A DNA stretch of 47,163 nucleotides from an uncultured Flavobacterium sp. (GTDB lineage: Bacteria; Bacteroidota; Bacteroidia; Flavobacteriales; Flavobacteriaceae). The position numbers and the translations under genes are program-made. The DNA lies in the NCBI GenBank assembly GCA_937773775.1, contig CALJVL010000025.1:1-47163 (forward strand). The letters run 5' to 3'. The notes beneath the pieces are model-generated. The model did not search any database, was not told the DNA's origin, and saw only the letters and a list, made by a program, of their open reading frames with translations. This document shows, in pieces, positions 1-8,299 of this stretch (its first letter is position 1; every line of letters starts with the position of its first letter).

Positions 1-1
1 G

Positions 2-259
2 AAAATAAAAGATAAATTAGATCTCCGAAATTTACTAAAATCCGATACACGAAAATTTTTATTTGTCCATGGTGGAAAAGACGAAGCCGTTCCTGTAACA
101 GAAATAAATTTGGTGAAAAACCTGCCCAATTGTACCGTCTCTATTATTGAAGATACCAATCATGTTTTTGGTGCATCGCATCCTTATGCAAGTACTGAAC
201 TACCTAATGATTTGCAACAAGCCTTGAGTCAAATCGCAAAATTCTTTGAATCACTATAA
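2..259 (+). CDS. alpha/beta hydrolase, C-terminal fragment
   Basis: The reading frame is open from the window edge to TAA at 257-259 and gives about 85 residues, so the start lies outside. It contains FVHGGKDEAVPV, the loop that carries the acid residue of the catalytic triad in dienelactone-hydrolase and prolyl-oligopeptidase type folds. It also has NHVFG, where the catalytic histidine is expected, about 40 residues later. The family is clear from this spacing; the substrate is not. It converges on the M13 peptidase gene, with the repeat at 270-443 between them. Confidence 0.75.
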   Translation, partial: KIKDKLDLRNLLKSDTRKFLFVHGGKDEAVPVTEINLVKNLPNCTVSIIEDTNHVFGASHPYASTELPNDLQQALSQIAKFFESL

Positions 260-269
260 TGGAACGGTA

Positions 270-443
270 ACCCGATAGCGCAAATTTGCAATCCGTCCCC
301 ATTCCAATGATCAATTCTAATATATTTTTAGGATTTTTTTTCCAACTGTCCACTTTGTAGATTTCCTTTCTCAGTGTTCTATCCGCTCATGGAATGCAAA
401 TCCGCGCTAACATTGTCTAAAAAAATAGATCTGAACAATCAGG
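270..443. repeat. palindromic intergenic repeat, copy 1
   Basis: The element starts CCCGATAGCGC and ends GCGCTAACATTGTCTAAAAA plus a short GATC-containing tail. Close to each end is a pair of arms built on GCAAATTTGCAATCCG and GGAATGCAAATCCGCG. The same outline is seen at 6607-6780 and, with the middle lost, at 2793-2840. There is no reading frame inside. It lies between two convergent genes and may act as a transcription end; its mobility is inferred only from the copies. Confidence 0.6.
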
Positions 444-473
444 TTTTTTAAACTGCTCTATTCGATCACAATA

Positions 474-2486
474 CTACCAAATTGTAATTCTATCCTTTGC
501 TGCCAAAAACATTTTATCTCCAGCTTTTACATCAAATGCCTGGTAAAAAGGCGTAGTATTCATTAAAGGACCATTAACACGCAAAGCCGGCGGAGAATGT
601 GGGTTGTTGTTAATCCACAAACGCAGGAACTCGTCTTTCATTTTCACTCGCCATATTTTGGCAACAGACAAAAAGAAGCGTTGATCTGGTGTAAAACCGC
701 CAATTTTTGTAGTGTCCTGTCCCGCTTTGGTCATTTTAAAAGCATCGTAAGCAACAGCTATTCCAGCTATATCTGCCGTATTTTCACCAACGGTCATAGC
801 TCCATTAACGTGTATGCTATCCAAAACGGTATAAGTACTGTACATATCGATTACTTGTTGTATTCTTGATTTAAACTGTTTGTAGTCATCTTTTGTCCAC
901 CAGTTTTTTAAGTTCCCATCTTTATCATATTGTGCACCTTGGTCATCAAAAGTATGTGTTATTTCATGGCCTATAACCATTCCAATACCACCATAGTTAA
1001 GTGCATCATCAGCACTATTGTCAAAATAAGGCGCCTGTAAAATACCTGCGGGAAAGACAATCTCATTTGCGGTAGGATTATTGTACGCTGTAACTGTTGG
1101 AGTTGTTGTAAACCATTCGGTTTTATCAACTGCCTTGCCCAATTTAGCCAACTGACGTCGATAAGCAGCTGCAGAAGCTGATACGACGTTCTCAAAATAC
1201 GAGTCTCTAACTATTTGCACATTGCTGTAATCTTTCCACTTATCGGGATATCCTATTTTCTTGGTGATGGCAAACAGTTTCTCTTTCGCTTTCTCTTTTG
1301 TTGCGGTACTCATCCATTCCAACTTGTCAATTCTCTCAGCATACGCTTTTTGAACATTATTAACCAGGACCAACATCCGTTTCTTGGCATCTTCCGAAAA
1401 ATATTTCTTTACATACAATTGTCCTAGGGCTTCGCCCAGATAATTATCAATAGCACTAGTTATTTTTTCGCCCCGAGATTTTTGAACAGCTTGCCCAGAT
1501 AATACTTTGGTATACTGAAATGAGGCATCTACGAAAGCTTTGCTCAAATCATCTGCATATCTTTCTAGAGAACGTGCTTTCAGGTACACTTTCCAGTTAT
1601 TTATGGGAATGGTCTTTAAAAGGGCGTTAAGTGAATCATAATAAGCGGGCTGGCCTAGGTCGATAGAATCAGTTTTGGTACCTAAATTAGCTAACAAATC
1701 ACCCCAGCCTATGTTGCTATGTCTTTTTGCAAGATCTGTCACAGCCATCTTATTATAATTTGCCTGCACATCTCGCAGCTCAACTTTTGTTTTATGCGAA
1801 ACGGCGAGTTGTTTGTCAATATCGTACACCAGATTAGCATTCTTTTTGGCTTCTTGAGTATTGCTTCCAGTCTGTTGAAATAATGAAGTAAGGTATTTCT
1901 TGTACGATTCTTGTATGGCAACAGTCGATAAATCAGATTTGAAATAATAGTCTCTGTCAGGTAAACCGATACCCGTTTGGTATGCGTGGGCGATGTTCAT
2001 ACTGCTATTTTTATCGTCTGGCGACACTCCAAAAGCTAAAATTGAAGAATTGTCCACTTTTGCTTGATCAGCCACAAAATTCATTAATGAAGGTATATCA
2101 GTTATAGCTTCAATTTTGGCAAGTAAGGGTTTAATAGGCGCATAACCAAGTTTGTTTATGGTTACTGTATCCATACCTGACGCATAAAAGTCCCCTACTT
2201 TTTGTGCTGTACTTCCCTTAGGGTGCTTGCTTTGTGAAATACTGTCCAATATTCCCTGAAGTCGCATACGTTGTGGATAATTCATAAACATATAGGCGCC
2301 AACTCCAGCTTGGGAGGAGGGAATCGCTACAGAATCGTACCATTTACCATTTACATATCTAAAAAAATCATCACCGGGCCGCATTGTAAAATCTATTCCT
2401 GTGATAGCGTCATTTTTATTTTCGGCCTGTTTTGAGCAGGCGGTAAAAGTTAATAGTGCAATTAAAAGCTTGAATGAATTTTTCAT
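474..2486 (-). CDS. M13 family (neprilysin/PepO-like) zinc metallopeptidase, lipoprotein
   Basis: This is a 670-residue protein, the normal length for family M13. A short signal sequence ends in a lipobox (LLTFTAC, Cys about 17), so the mature protein is probably a membrane-anchored lipoprotein. The catalytic domain shows HEITH at 507-511, whose two His bind zinc. The third ligand is Glu568 in GENTADIAG. The end is ITIW; most family members end in a Trp that matters for folding. It should cleave peptides in the periplasm or outside the cell; substrates are unknown. It stands alone, with about 590 gene-poor bases upstream. Confidence 0.93.
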   Translation of the reverse strand: MKNSFKLLIALLTFTACSKQAENKNDAITGIDFTMRPGDDFFRYVNGKWYDSVAIPSSQAGVGAYMFMNYPQRMRLQGILDSISQSKHPKGSTAQKVGDFYASGMDTVTINKLGYAPIKPLLAKIEAITDIPSLMNFVADQAKVDNSSILAFGVSPDDKNSSMNIAHAYQTGIGLPDRDYYFKSDLSTVAIQESYKKYLTSLFQQTGSNTQEAKKNANLVYDIDKQLAVSHKTKVELRDVQANYNKMAVTDLAKRHSNIGWGDLLANLGTKTDSIDLGQPAYYDSLNALLKTIPINNWKVYLKARSLERYADDLSKAFVDASFQYTKVLSGQAVQKSRGEKITSAIDNYLGEALGQLYVKKYFSEDAKKRMLVLVNNVQKAYAERIDKLEWMSTATKEKAKEKLFAITKKIGYPDKWKDYSNVQIVRDSYFENVVSASAAAYRRQLAKLGKAVDKTEWFTTTPTVTAYNNPTANEIVFPAGILQAPYFDNSADDALNYGGIGMVIGHEITHTFDDQGAQYDKDGNLKNWWTKDDYKQFKSRIQQVIDMYSTYTVLDSIHVNGAMTVGENTADIAGIAVAYDAFKMTKAGQDTTKIGGFTPDQRFFLSVAKIWRVKMKDEFLRLWINNNPHSPPALRVNGPLMNTTPFYQAFDVKAGDKMFLAAKDRITIW

Positions 2487-2792
2487 AATCTTGATGATTT
2501 CTATTAAAAATGAATTAACGAAAGTTTGAAAGTGGGTATTCTAATATGGTATGCTTGGCAAAGTTAATTTTAAGACAACAATTTTTAAATTCCGTTTTAC
2601 ATTTCGTTATTTTATCTTAGTGCTACAACTTATACAACCTTGAATTAAATCAGTGACAGATCATTTGATAAATGTATGGTAATTCTGGTCGCTGAATAGA
2701 TTTTCTGCTTATTTGTAATCAAATATAATAAAAACACCAGAATATAAGCAGGAATTCCCTGCAACCACAAAATAATCTGCGGAACACGAAAT

Positions 2793-2840
2793 CCCGATAG
2801 CGCTAACCTTTTCTAAAAAAAAATATCCGCAAGATCAGGC
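2793..2840. repeat. palindromic intergenic repeat, internally deleted copy
   Basis: This copy joins the left end of the element (CCCGATAGCGC) directly to its right end (GCGCTAAC, then TTTTCTAAAAAA and ATCCGCAAGATC). Compared with 270-443 and 6607-6780, the middle of about 125 bases is missing. The join falls at the shared GCGC, as expected if the two ends recombined. Confidence 0.55.
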
Positions 2841-2860
2841 TATTCAATTTATTTCTAGGT

Positions 2861-2977
2861 CTACATTCGGATCAAAAAAGAGGTATATCTCTTAGTTCTT
2901 TTTACCCAATCTTCGATCATCTTTCGGTTTTCTGTTTCGTCAAAATGGCCTGTAGCGTCTCTCGAGATTTTCCCCAT
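2861..2977 (-). pseudogene. short open frame, probable C-terminal remnant
   Basis: Reading from ATG at 2975-2977 gives 38 residues, MGKISRDATGHFDETENRK followed by MIEDWVKRTKRYTSFLIRM. The frame is open for another seven codons upstream before a TAA. The residue mix is that of a real charged, helical protein end rather than random low-GC sequence. The peptide looks like the tail of a longer protein whose front is gone. I do not recognise the family. It could instead be a genuine small protein. Confidence 0.3.
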
Positions 2978-3079
2978 GTTGAAGAACTGAGTAAAGATTT
3001 ACTTTTTAATTAAATACTAAATTATCAAATCCAGTAATACTGCTGCCTTACGTCCGTGCTTACTCAATCACTCTTGCTT

Positions 3080-4225
3080 TTATTGATTGGGCATTGAGCG
3101 CTCGACCAAATTCATGAACTCGCCCATTTTACTGTCGTCCATCCATCTTGTAACAACGACTAAGTCATTCACATTATCAATTACAATATAATTCCCTCCA
3201 AAACCTGCCGCAAAGTAAAGGTCCGATGAAACGTCTTTCCATCTTCCACTAGTATTTATCCACCACATATAACCGTAATCTTTATTGGAATTTGAAGGTT
3301 GATGAGCAGTGGCAACCCATTTTTCTGATAATAATTGTTGGTTTTTCCACTTGCCCTTTCTTAAGTATAATAAACCAAATCTAGCTTGGTCTATTGCACT
3401 TATAAAAACACCACCTCCCGAATGGCCACCGCCACTTACCGACTGCATCATTAATCCATCAATATTGACAAAGGAGTTTTCGTACCCATACCAACGCCAA
3501 GTGGCAGAAGCACCGATTGGGTCCATAATTTTTTCTTTAAGTACTATAGCTAACGGTTTTCTCCAAGCTTGTAGTAAAGAATAGGCGAGCAGGTTAACGC
3601 GTACATCATTGTATTCAAATACAGTTCCTGGTTCATTGAGCTTCCTGTTTTTCCAATCTTCAATAGTCCCTTCTTTAGGTGGGCGGTCTGCCCAATCATG
3701 TAATCCAAATAGTGTTCCACTCCAGTCAGAAGATTGGTTTAGCAAATCCTCCCATTTAATTTTTGAATTATGAGGTCCTTCAAAAGCTCCATCCCAAACA
3801 TAATTTTTCACACTATCGGTTACACTTTTTATGAGACCGTTGTCTATTGCCAATCCTGCTGTTGTAGAAAGAAAACTTTTTGTTACACTAAAAGTCATAT
3901 CAACACGATTAATATCGCCCCATTGCGCTACGATGTATCCGTTTTTTAGAATTAGTCCTGCTGGACCGCCACGTTCTTTCATAGGTCCGATAATTTTATA
4001 GTCTGGCTCTCTCGCGTAGGATTTTAGATTGGCAATCCGTAAATCTCTCTCAACTTTATTTTCGTTTTTTAAAGCAAAATTCACAGCACTGTCTAATAAA
4101 GTTTTATTTAGCTGCATTTCAGCGGGTGTTTTTACCAGCCATGTTGTGTCAGGAAAGTATTGGCTTTGTGCAGTTGCAACAACAAAGCATAAGCTCAAAA
4201 GAAATGTGAGAGTGTTATTTTTCAT
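3080..4225 (-). CDS. serine hydrolase, beta-lactamase/penicillin-binding (class C) family, secreted
   Basis: I start at ATG 4223-4225 (MKNNTLTFLL), which gives a clean signal peptide ending near TAQSQ; the frame continues 47 codons upstream but those residues do not look like a protein start. The 381-residue product has the SxxK nucleophile motif SVTK (Ser113, Lys116) and a YND motif in place of the YxN element. A HSGGG stretch may fill the KTG-box position. Family members act as esterases, peptidases or lactamases in the periplasm. The substrate cannot be told from sequence. A lipoprotein gene lies 115 bases upstream on the same strand. Confidence 0.88.
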   Translation of the reverse strand: MKNNTLTFLLSLCFVVATAQSQYFPDTTWLVKTPAEMQLNKTLLDSAVNFALKNENKVERDLRIANLKSYAREPDYKIIGPMKERGGPAGLILKNGYIVAQWGDINRVDMTFSVTKSFLSTTAGLAIDNGLIKSVTDSVKNYVWDGAFEGPHNSKIKWEDLLNQSSDWSGTLFGLHDWADRPPKEGTIEDWKNRKLNEPGTVFEYNDVRVNLLAYSLLQAWRKPLAIVLKEKIMDPIGASATWRWYGYENSFVNIDGLMMQSVSGGGHSGGGVFISAIDQARFGLLYLRKGKWKNQQLLSEKWVATAHQPSNSNKDYGYMWWINTSGRWKDVSSDLYFAAGFGGNYIVIDNVNDLVVVTRWMDDSKMGEFMNLVERSMPNQ

Positions 4226-4340
4226 GTTTATTATTTCTAGATTATCAATTCGGATGGCGCATAGCGGTTTTATATTATAATTTTTGGTACGTACTAATCG
4301 TATAATTTTATGAGACAGGATAAATGTAAAAAAAATATTA

Positions 4341-4649
4341 CTAACGCATTCTAATGATTCTAACAATTTTCTTGTTGTTATCTACATTGATACTGTATTC
4401 ACCTTTAATTGTATCTACAATAGATTTAAACAGAGCAATGTCATATTCTTTCCTATCTAAATTAATTTTAGTAGACTCTTTTGAATTGATTATATATCTT
4501 ATTCTATTTTTTCCATTACTGCTTTCATATGCGTCTAAGGATATAGAATTAGACGAGTTTATAACTTCTTTTTTTAAAAGATTTTTTTTCTGTGCACATC
4601 CTATTGTTAAAAGTATAATTAGTGTAAAGTAAATAATATTTTTCTTCAT
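4341..4649 (-). CDS. small lipoprotein of unknown function
   Basis: Starting at ATG 4647-4649 gives 102 residues beginning MKKNIIYFTLIILLTIGCAQ, a typical lipoprotein signal with Cys18. An upstream in-frame ATG would put 11 charged residues before the signal and is unlikely. The mature part is lysine- and serine-rich and ends in a basic tail, KKIVRIIRMR. I do not recognise a domain. The ATG overlaps the TGA of a decayed reading frame just upstream (ATGA), which suggests the two were once translationally coupled. Confidence 0.65.
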   Translation of the reverse strand: MKKNIIYFTLIILLTIGCAQKKNLLKKEVINSSNSISLDAYESSNGKNRIRYIINSKESTKINLDRKEYDIALFKSIVDTIKGEYSINVDNNKKIVRIIRMR

Positions 4650-4953
4650 CTTTGTTTTTTGGTTACGTTGCTTAAACCACACACATTTATTAGAAATTGA
4701 GTTGTTGCAGTAGCTGTTACAGATATTGAATCTTTCGAAACATAATCTTTATAAATAGTAGCAGAAGTAACGCAATCTCCTAGCTGCTCAGATTCTCTTG
4801 ACTTTGAGCTAATTTAAACTGATATAAGACGCCATAAACGTCTTTAAGTTTCCTGACTTTGGCAGCATCTCATTGTTGATTGTATTTCACAAAAGCATTT
4901 GAATCTAAAACATCAATAATGGGGTTATCTGCTTTTCTATTTTGAGCAATCCA
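4646..4953 (-). pseudogene. decayed coding sequence, family unknown
   Basis: Read on the minus strand from 4953, a protein-like frame (ADNPIIDVLDSNAFVKYNQQ) meets an in-frame TGA. It then continues in the same frame as DAAKVRKLKDVYGVLYQFK to a TAG. A second frame then runs to TGA 4646-4648 and includes LGDCVTSATIYKDYV. One nonsense change plus one frameshift would restore a single polypeptide of roughly 100 residues. I do not recognise it. Its front is lost where the broken RAYT gene begins. Confidence 0.35.
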
Positions 4954-5467
4954 CTATCGTTTACATAATTACTGGCGCTGGAATAAACGTAACTTAAAGC
5001 GTTCTCGACAAGACCAGATCTAACTGGTTTAGATGAATATAATCTAATTTTGTCCACATAAATTTATTGGAGAAAATTTCTTCTGCATGATTGCCATATT
5101 GCCAAAATTGGTAGTTTGTATTTCTTGTATGTTTTTCCGCTGCTAATTTAAATCGTTCCAACATCCATTCCTTACGGCTTTCCGAATTATTTTGTATTTT
5201 ATCTAAAATTGATTTTGCAATAAATTTTTTAAAATCTCGAATTAGATTTGATAATTCGCCACGATCAGATTGAACAATTAAATGAATATGATTGCTCATA
5301 ATGACATAGCCATATAAGACCATTCCTTTGTTTTTAGTACAAAAATCTAAACATTCTATTACACAATCTCGATATATTTTTCTGGAGAATACATCTACCC
5401 AATCGACAACGGTTGCAGTTATAAAATGAGGTAATGTTTGATTTCTGATAACGTAACCTTCTTTCAT
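4905..5467 (-). pseudogene. REP-associated tyrosine transposase (RAYT, Y1/HUH), frameshifted
   Basis: The first 157 codons give a Y1-transposase domain: HITATV-type start, then the HUH motif NHIHLIVQ (His60, His62), then YQFWQYGNHAEEI and KLDYIHLN. RAYTs normally continue with P-V-R-x-G-L-V. Here the frame leaves the family at 5025-5028, and one base lower it resumes as PVRSGLVENALSYVYSSASN to a TAG at 4905-4907. A single missing base, probably one C of AACCCA, explains this. The repaired protein would have 187 residues. These enzymes nick and join REP hairpins. AGGA-loop hairpins lie immediately 5' at 5538-5675. Confidence 0.85.
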
Positions 5468-5537
5468 TTCGAAAATTTTAATAAAATTACATCAAAATTG
5501 TATTGGTTTTGATATTTAAAAAGAAGATTTTTTTGTG

Positions 5538-5557
5538 TAAAAGTCAGGAGACTTTTA
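5538..5557. repeat. REP-like hairpin with AGGA loop (1)
   Basis: TAAAAGTC and GACTTTTA pair perfectly around an AGGA loop. The site is 71 bases upstream of the RAYT start codon. The core GTC-AGGA-GAC is shared with the next hairpin at 5591. Confidence 0.6.
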
Positions 5558-5590
5558 TTACGATTTCTTTTGTAATAACATATTAAAATT

Positions 5591-5620
5591 GCGCAAAGTC
5601 AGGAGACATTTGCGCAGCAG
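5591..5620. repeat. REP-like hairpin with AGGA loop (2) and CAGCAG tail
   Basis: GCGCAAAGTC and GAC-a-TTTGCGC pair around AGGA with one bulged A. The hairpin is followed by AGCAG, and TTTGCGCAGCAG is repeated about 20 bases later (5628-5638), so a second half-element follows. Stem, short purine loop and conserved tail are the usual layout of RAYT substrates. Confidence 0.65.
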
Positions 5621-5646
5621 CTACACTTTGCGCAGCAGAGGAACCA

Positions 5647-5675
5647 CACGAAAGTATTCGTGCGGCAGCAGGGGG
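5647..5675. repeat. REP-like hairpin with AGTA loop (3)
   Basis: CACGAA and TTCGTG pair around AGTA, followed by the tail CGGCAGCAGGGGG. The same unit recurs at 6915-6941 with an AGGA loop. Both copies lie 110-145 bases upstream of plus-strand accessory genes. Confidence 0.65.
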
Positions 5676-5788
5676 ATTTAGTTCATTGGGAATAATGCTT
5701 TGAAATGTGCCTTAAGAATGGTATATTTACAAGAAGCTTTTAGCCTGATGTTTAATGTGTTAGTAATTATTAATTAAAAATCGCTATT

Positions 5789-6577
5789 ATGAATTCACTA
5801 TTGTTTATCGGTATTATTGTTTTTTTATTTTTATTAGGAGGAATACGAATTATTTTTGAGTACAAAAGAGCTTTAAAATTTAGATTTGGTAAGTATGTTA
5901 GTATTATGCGTCCAGGTTTTAGATTGATAATTCCATTTGTTGAAACAATACAAGTTGTAGATATAAGAGTCATAACAATTAATATAGTATCGCAGGAAGT
6001 GATGACCGAAGATAATGTGCCTTGTAGCATTGATGGGGTTGTGTTTTTTAAAGTAAACGACCCAGAAAAAGCAATACTAAAAGTTGAAAAATTTAATTTT
6101 GCAATAACACAACTCGCGCAAGCCGCTTTAAGAGATGTATGTGGAAAAGTAGAGTTAGACACTATACTTTCTAAAAGAGAGGAAATGGGAAAAAACATTA
6201 AAGCCATTGTGGAGAAGGAAACAGAAGTTTGGGGTATAGAAATTATTGATGTTAAAATTAAAGACATACAACTACCAGAGAATATGAGACGAATGATGGC
6301 CAATCAAGCAGAGGCCGAACGTTCAAGAAGAGCTAGAATAATTTTAGCATTAGCAGAAGAACAAGCAGCTGGAAAACTATTGGAAGCAGGTAAATTAATT
6401 GATCAATCACCATCGGCAATCAAGTTACGTTTGTATCAAACGCTAGCAAATATTGCGACTGAAAAAAACTCTACTATACTTTTCCCATTCCCAGAAGAGG
6501 TGCTGCCTAGAAAAAGGAAAACAAAGAAAAAGAAAAAGAAAACGAAAAAAGATATTACAGGAACCATAATCCCATAG
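5789..6577 (+). CDS. slipin/stomatin-like SPFH (band 7) membrane protein
   Basis: The 262-residue protein has one N-terminal membrane helix (LLFIGIIVFLFLLGGI, residues 4-19). A band-7/SPFH domain follows, recognisable by RPGFRLIIPFVETIQVVDIR, the VTINIVSQEVMTEDNV strand pair and KDIQLPENMRRMMANQAEAER. Slipins form oligomers on the inner membrane, often with an NfeD partner; no nfeD gene is next to this one. The C-terminus is a lysine-rich tail (about residues 235-255) encoded by an A-rich tract, which is unusual. The gene stands alone in the repeat-rich accessory stretch, with a REP-like hairpin upstream and a palindromic repeat downstream. Confidence 0.88.
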   Translation: MNSLLFIGIIVFLFLLGGIRIIFEYKRALKFRFGKYVSIMRPGFRLIIPFVETIQVVDIRVITINIVSQEVMTEDNVPCSIDGVVFFKVNDPEKAILKVEKFNFAITQLAQAALRDVCGKVELDTILSKREEMGKNIKAIVEKETEVWGIEIIDVKIKDIQLPENMRRMMANQAEAERSRRARIILALAEEQAAGKLLEAGKLIDQSPSAIKLRLYQTLANIATEKNSTILFPFPEEVLPRKRKTKKKKKKTKKDITGTIIP

Positions 6578-6606
6578 ATTTTCAAATTAGTGCTACAAGT
6601 AGTCGA

Positions 6607-6780
6607 CCCGATAGCACGGATTTGCAATCCGTGCCCATATCAATGTCAATTGCATTATATTTTCAGGATCCCTTTTTGAATTATGCAGTTTACAGATTTC
6701 CTGTGTCGATTCTCTATGCGTGCACGGATTGCAAATCTGCGCTAACGTTGTCTAAAAAAAAAGATATCCGCGCGATCGGG
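6607..6780. repeat. palindromic intergenic repeat, full copy
   Basis: This is the best-preserved copy. The left end CCCGATAGCACGGATTTGCA continues into ATCCGTGC, a local palindrome. The right end holds GTGCACGGATTGCAAATCTG followed by GCTAACGTTGTC and an A-run. Left and right arms are complementary, so the 174-base unit can fold end to end. It resembles a MITE or large REP-type element; there is no internal gene. Confidence 0.65.
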
Positions 6781-6824
6781 AGATTTACCTTTTAATTGAA
6801 GTAGGTACTCGCTGCAAGCAAGCA

Positions 6825-6884
6825 CCAGAGTTGCGGTCAAACGAGCGCCAGGAGGAACCAGATTTGGGGGCAAACGAGCTCCAG
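6825..6884 (+). repeat. two-copy 27-base direct repeat
   Basis: Two 27-base units at 6825-6851 and 6858-6884 share 23 positions, with the common part CAAACGAGC and flanking CCAG. They are separated by GAGGAA. They sit about 155 bases before the three-gene operon, next to a REP-like hairpin, so they may be a recombination scar or a regulatory repeat; nothing decides between these. Confidence 0.45.
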
Positions 6885-6914
6885 TGGGTGTTTAGTTGTT
6901 ATCAACACGTATCA

Positions 6915-6941
6915 CACGAAAGGATTCGTGCGGCAGCGGGG
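6915..6941. repeat. REP-like hairpin with AGGA loop (4)
   Basis: CACGAA and TTCGTG pair around AGGA, followed by CGGCAGCGGGG. It matches the hairpin at 5647 except in the loop and tail. It lies 97 bases before the start of the three-gene operon. Confidence 0.6.
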
Positions 6942-7037
6942 ATAAATTTTTTTCAATGAATATTATGATAGAAATAACAGAGTTATTGATATTATTTTAT
7001 TATTTTCGACATATATTTACAACCAAAAATCTATTCT

Positions 7038-7685
7038 ATGGCAGAAATTATGGTACCAGAACAGGTGTTTCCTGGGTTTAAAATAATTAATGAATTTAAC
7101 GATAGCCAATTAGGTAGCCTTGTTGATTATTTAAATAGTTTAGATATTGGAAAACTTTATGGAGATATTGCAAAAGATTTAAGTAACCTTCTAAAAATAG
7201 ATGGGGATGATTTATTGCGAGCGTTGCTAAGTTTTACAGGGTTATCATCTGGTGAAAATGCTGATGTTGCTGTTCTCTCTAAGAATCTTGCTGAATCATA
7301 TAAAGAGTTTTCTAGAGTTGGTATAAATACAAAGGAAACAAATAAATTAAAAGCAAATCTTCTTCAAATTCTTTCTAATTTCGAAAAGATTCGACTTATA
7401 GATAAAGTAAGAGAATATAAAGTTGAAAATTCTAATAATTTTAGAGATTTTAAGTTGCTTACAGACATACGTTTTATGCAAGTTGACGAAGCTAGTAAAA
7501 GTGAAAATTACGGTATAATATTACATAAATTTTACATAGAATATCAAAATTTTATTCCTCGGAATGAATTGCATTTGCATGTTGGAATAGAAGACTTGAT
7601 CGAATTAAAAGCTGAGATTGAGAAAGCTATCGAAAGAGACAAAATGCTTCGAGAAAGTTTTGCAGGTGATATTAGATTAATTTAA
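7038..7685 (+). CDS. unknown protein, first gene of a three-gene operon
   Basis: The 215-residue protein begins MAEIMVPEQVF; an internal ATG four codons later is an alternative start. It is soluble and largely helical by composition, with no signal sequence or membrane segment. Visible features are a helix-rich front (about residues 20-70), a long amphipathic middle (70-130) and a charged C-terminal helix (LKAEIEKAIERDKMLRES). I do not recognise the family. The next gene follows after 11 bases on the same strand and a third 3 bases after that, so the three are very probably co-transcribed and co-inherited. Confidence 0.7.
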   Translation: MAEIMVPEQVFPGFKIINEFNDSQLGSLVDYLNSLDIGKLYGDIAKDLSNLLKIDGDDLLRALLSFTGLSSGENADVAVLSKNLAESYKEFSRVGINTKETNKLKANLLQILSNFEKIRLIDKVREYKVENSNNFRDFKLLTDIRFMQVDEASKSENYGIILHKFYIEYQNFIPRNELHLHVGIEDLIELKAEIEKAIERDKMLRESFAGDIRLI

Positions 7686-7696
7686 AATCAAACGTT

Positions 7697-8296
7697 ATGA
7701 CAGCTGATGGTCCAATTGAAAAAGTTTATAAATTTCAGAATAGAGATGAACATTATAGTTTCAAGAGTACTATGTCTTCACGTAAACATTCATTGTTATT
7801 GAATGAGCCAGATTGGCAAACTATTAAAAAAGCTACGTGGATTAAACCAAAACTTGAATCACATGCTACTCCGTACAATACTGTAGTAATAAACAGTACT
7901 GTAAACTTAAAAATACCAGTTATTAATAAGGAGTTAGAAAATGTATTTTTGGAAGCAAAATATATTCTCGATTTGAAAGATGATTGGGATGATGAAGGTG
8001 CTATTGGCTATACTCAAGAATCATGGAAATCTGCGGCTAATTTTGTTATAAATTTTAATAAATGGTTAAGAGGTATTTTTTCAGGCAGTTTACATTTACC
8101 AAAAATGCATCATGGACCAAAAGGGACAATCGATATTGTATGGAATGAAGATAACTTCCGCCTTTTTGTAAATATTGATTATGATAATAATAGAGGGACG
8201 TTTTATTCTGATACACCTAAGAAACAATACTCCGAGGGAGAGTTTTTATTAGATGATTTTAAATTTCAAATGCTGCCATCCCCTTTCAAATATTAA
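7697..8296 (+). CDS. unknown protein with W-D-x-E-G-A motif, second gene of operon
   Basis: This 199-residue soluble protein has a central LKDDWDDEGAIGYTQESW (about residues 93-110). Further on is PKMHHGPKGTIDIVWNEDNF and then a beta-rich end. The LxDxWDxEGA and GPxGxIDxxW pair is a pattern I associate with an uncharacterised bacterial family, but I cannot name it or give a function. It lies 11 bases after the first gene and 3 bases before the third. There is no signal peptide or transmembrane segment, so the product is probably cytoplasmic. Confidence 0.7.
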   Translation: MTADGPIEKVYKFQNRDEHYSFKSTMSSRKHSLLLNEPDWQTIKKATWIKPKLESHATPYNTVVINSTVNLKIPVINKELENVFLEAKYILDLKDDWDDEGAIGYTQESWKSAANFVINFNKWLRGIFSGSLHLPKMHHGPKGTIDIVWNEDNFRLFVNIDYDNNRGTFYSDTPKKQYSEGEFLLDDFKFQMLPSPFKY

Positions 8297-8299
8297 TGT

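Larger units (their letters stand above)
2487..3079. other. gene-poor stretch with repeat and gene remnant
   Basis: These 593 bases between two minus-strand genes hold the shortened repeat at 2793-2840 and a 38-codon open frame at 2861-2977. The bases next to the M13 gene start (about 2487-2640) probably carry its promoter, but I see no convincing box. I see nothing else that looks coding on either strand. Confidence 0.5.

Noticed and set aside
6510..6560. Lysine-rich tail of the slipin as a frameshift artefact
   Set aside because: The frame stays open and ends at a normal stop shortly after; no continuing family sequence is visible in another frame.
6740..6752. GCTAAC in the palindromic element read as an attC box
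   Set aside because: The element's ends do not match a cassette start and no recombinase or cassette layout surrounds it; its pairing is between its own two GCAAAT arms.
6825..6884. Direct repeats as the start of a CRISPR array
   Set aside because: Only two units with a six-base gap and no cas genes.
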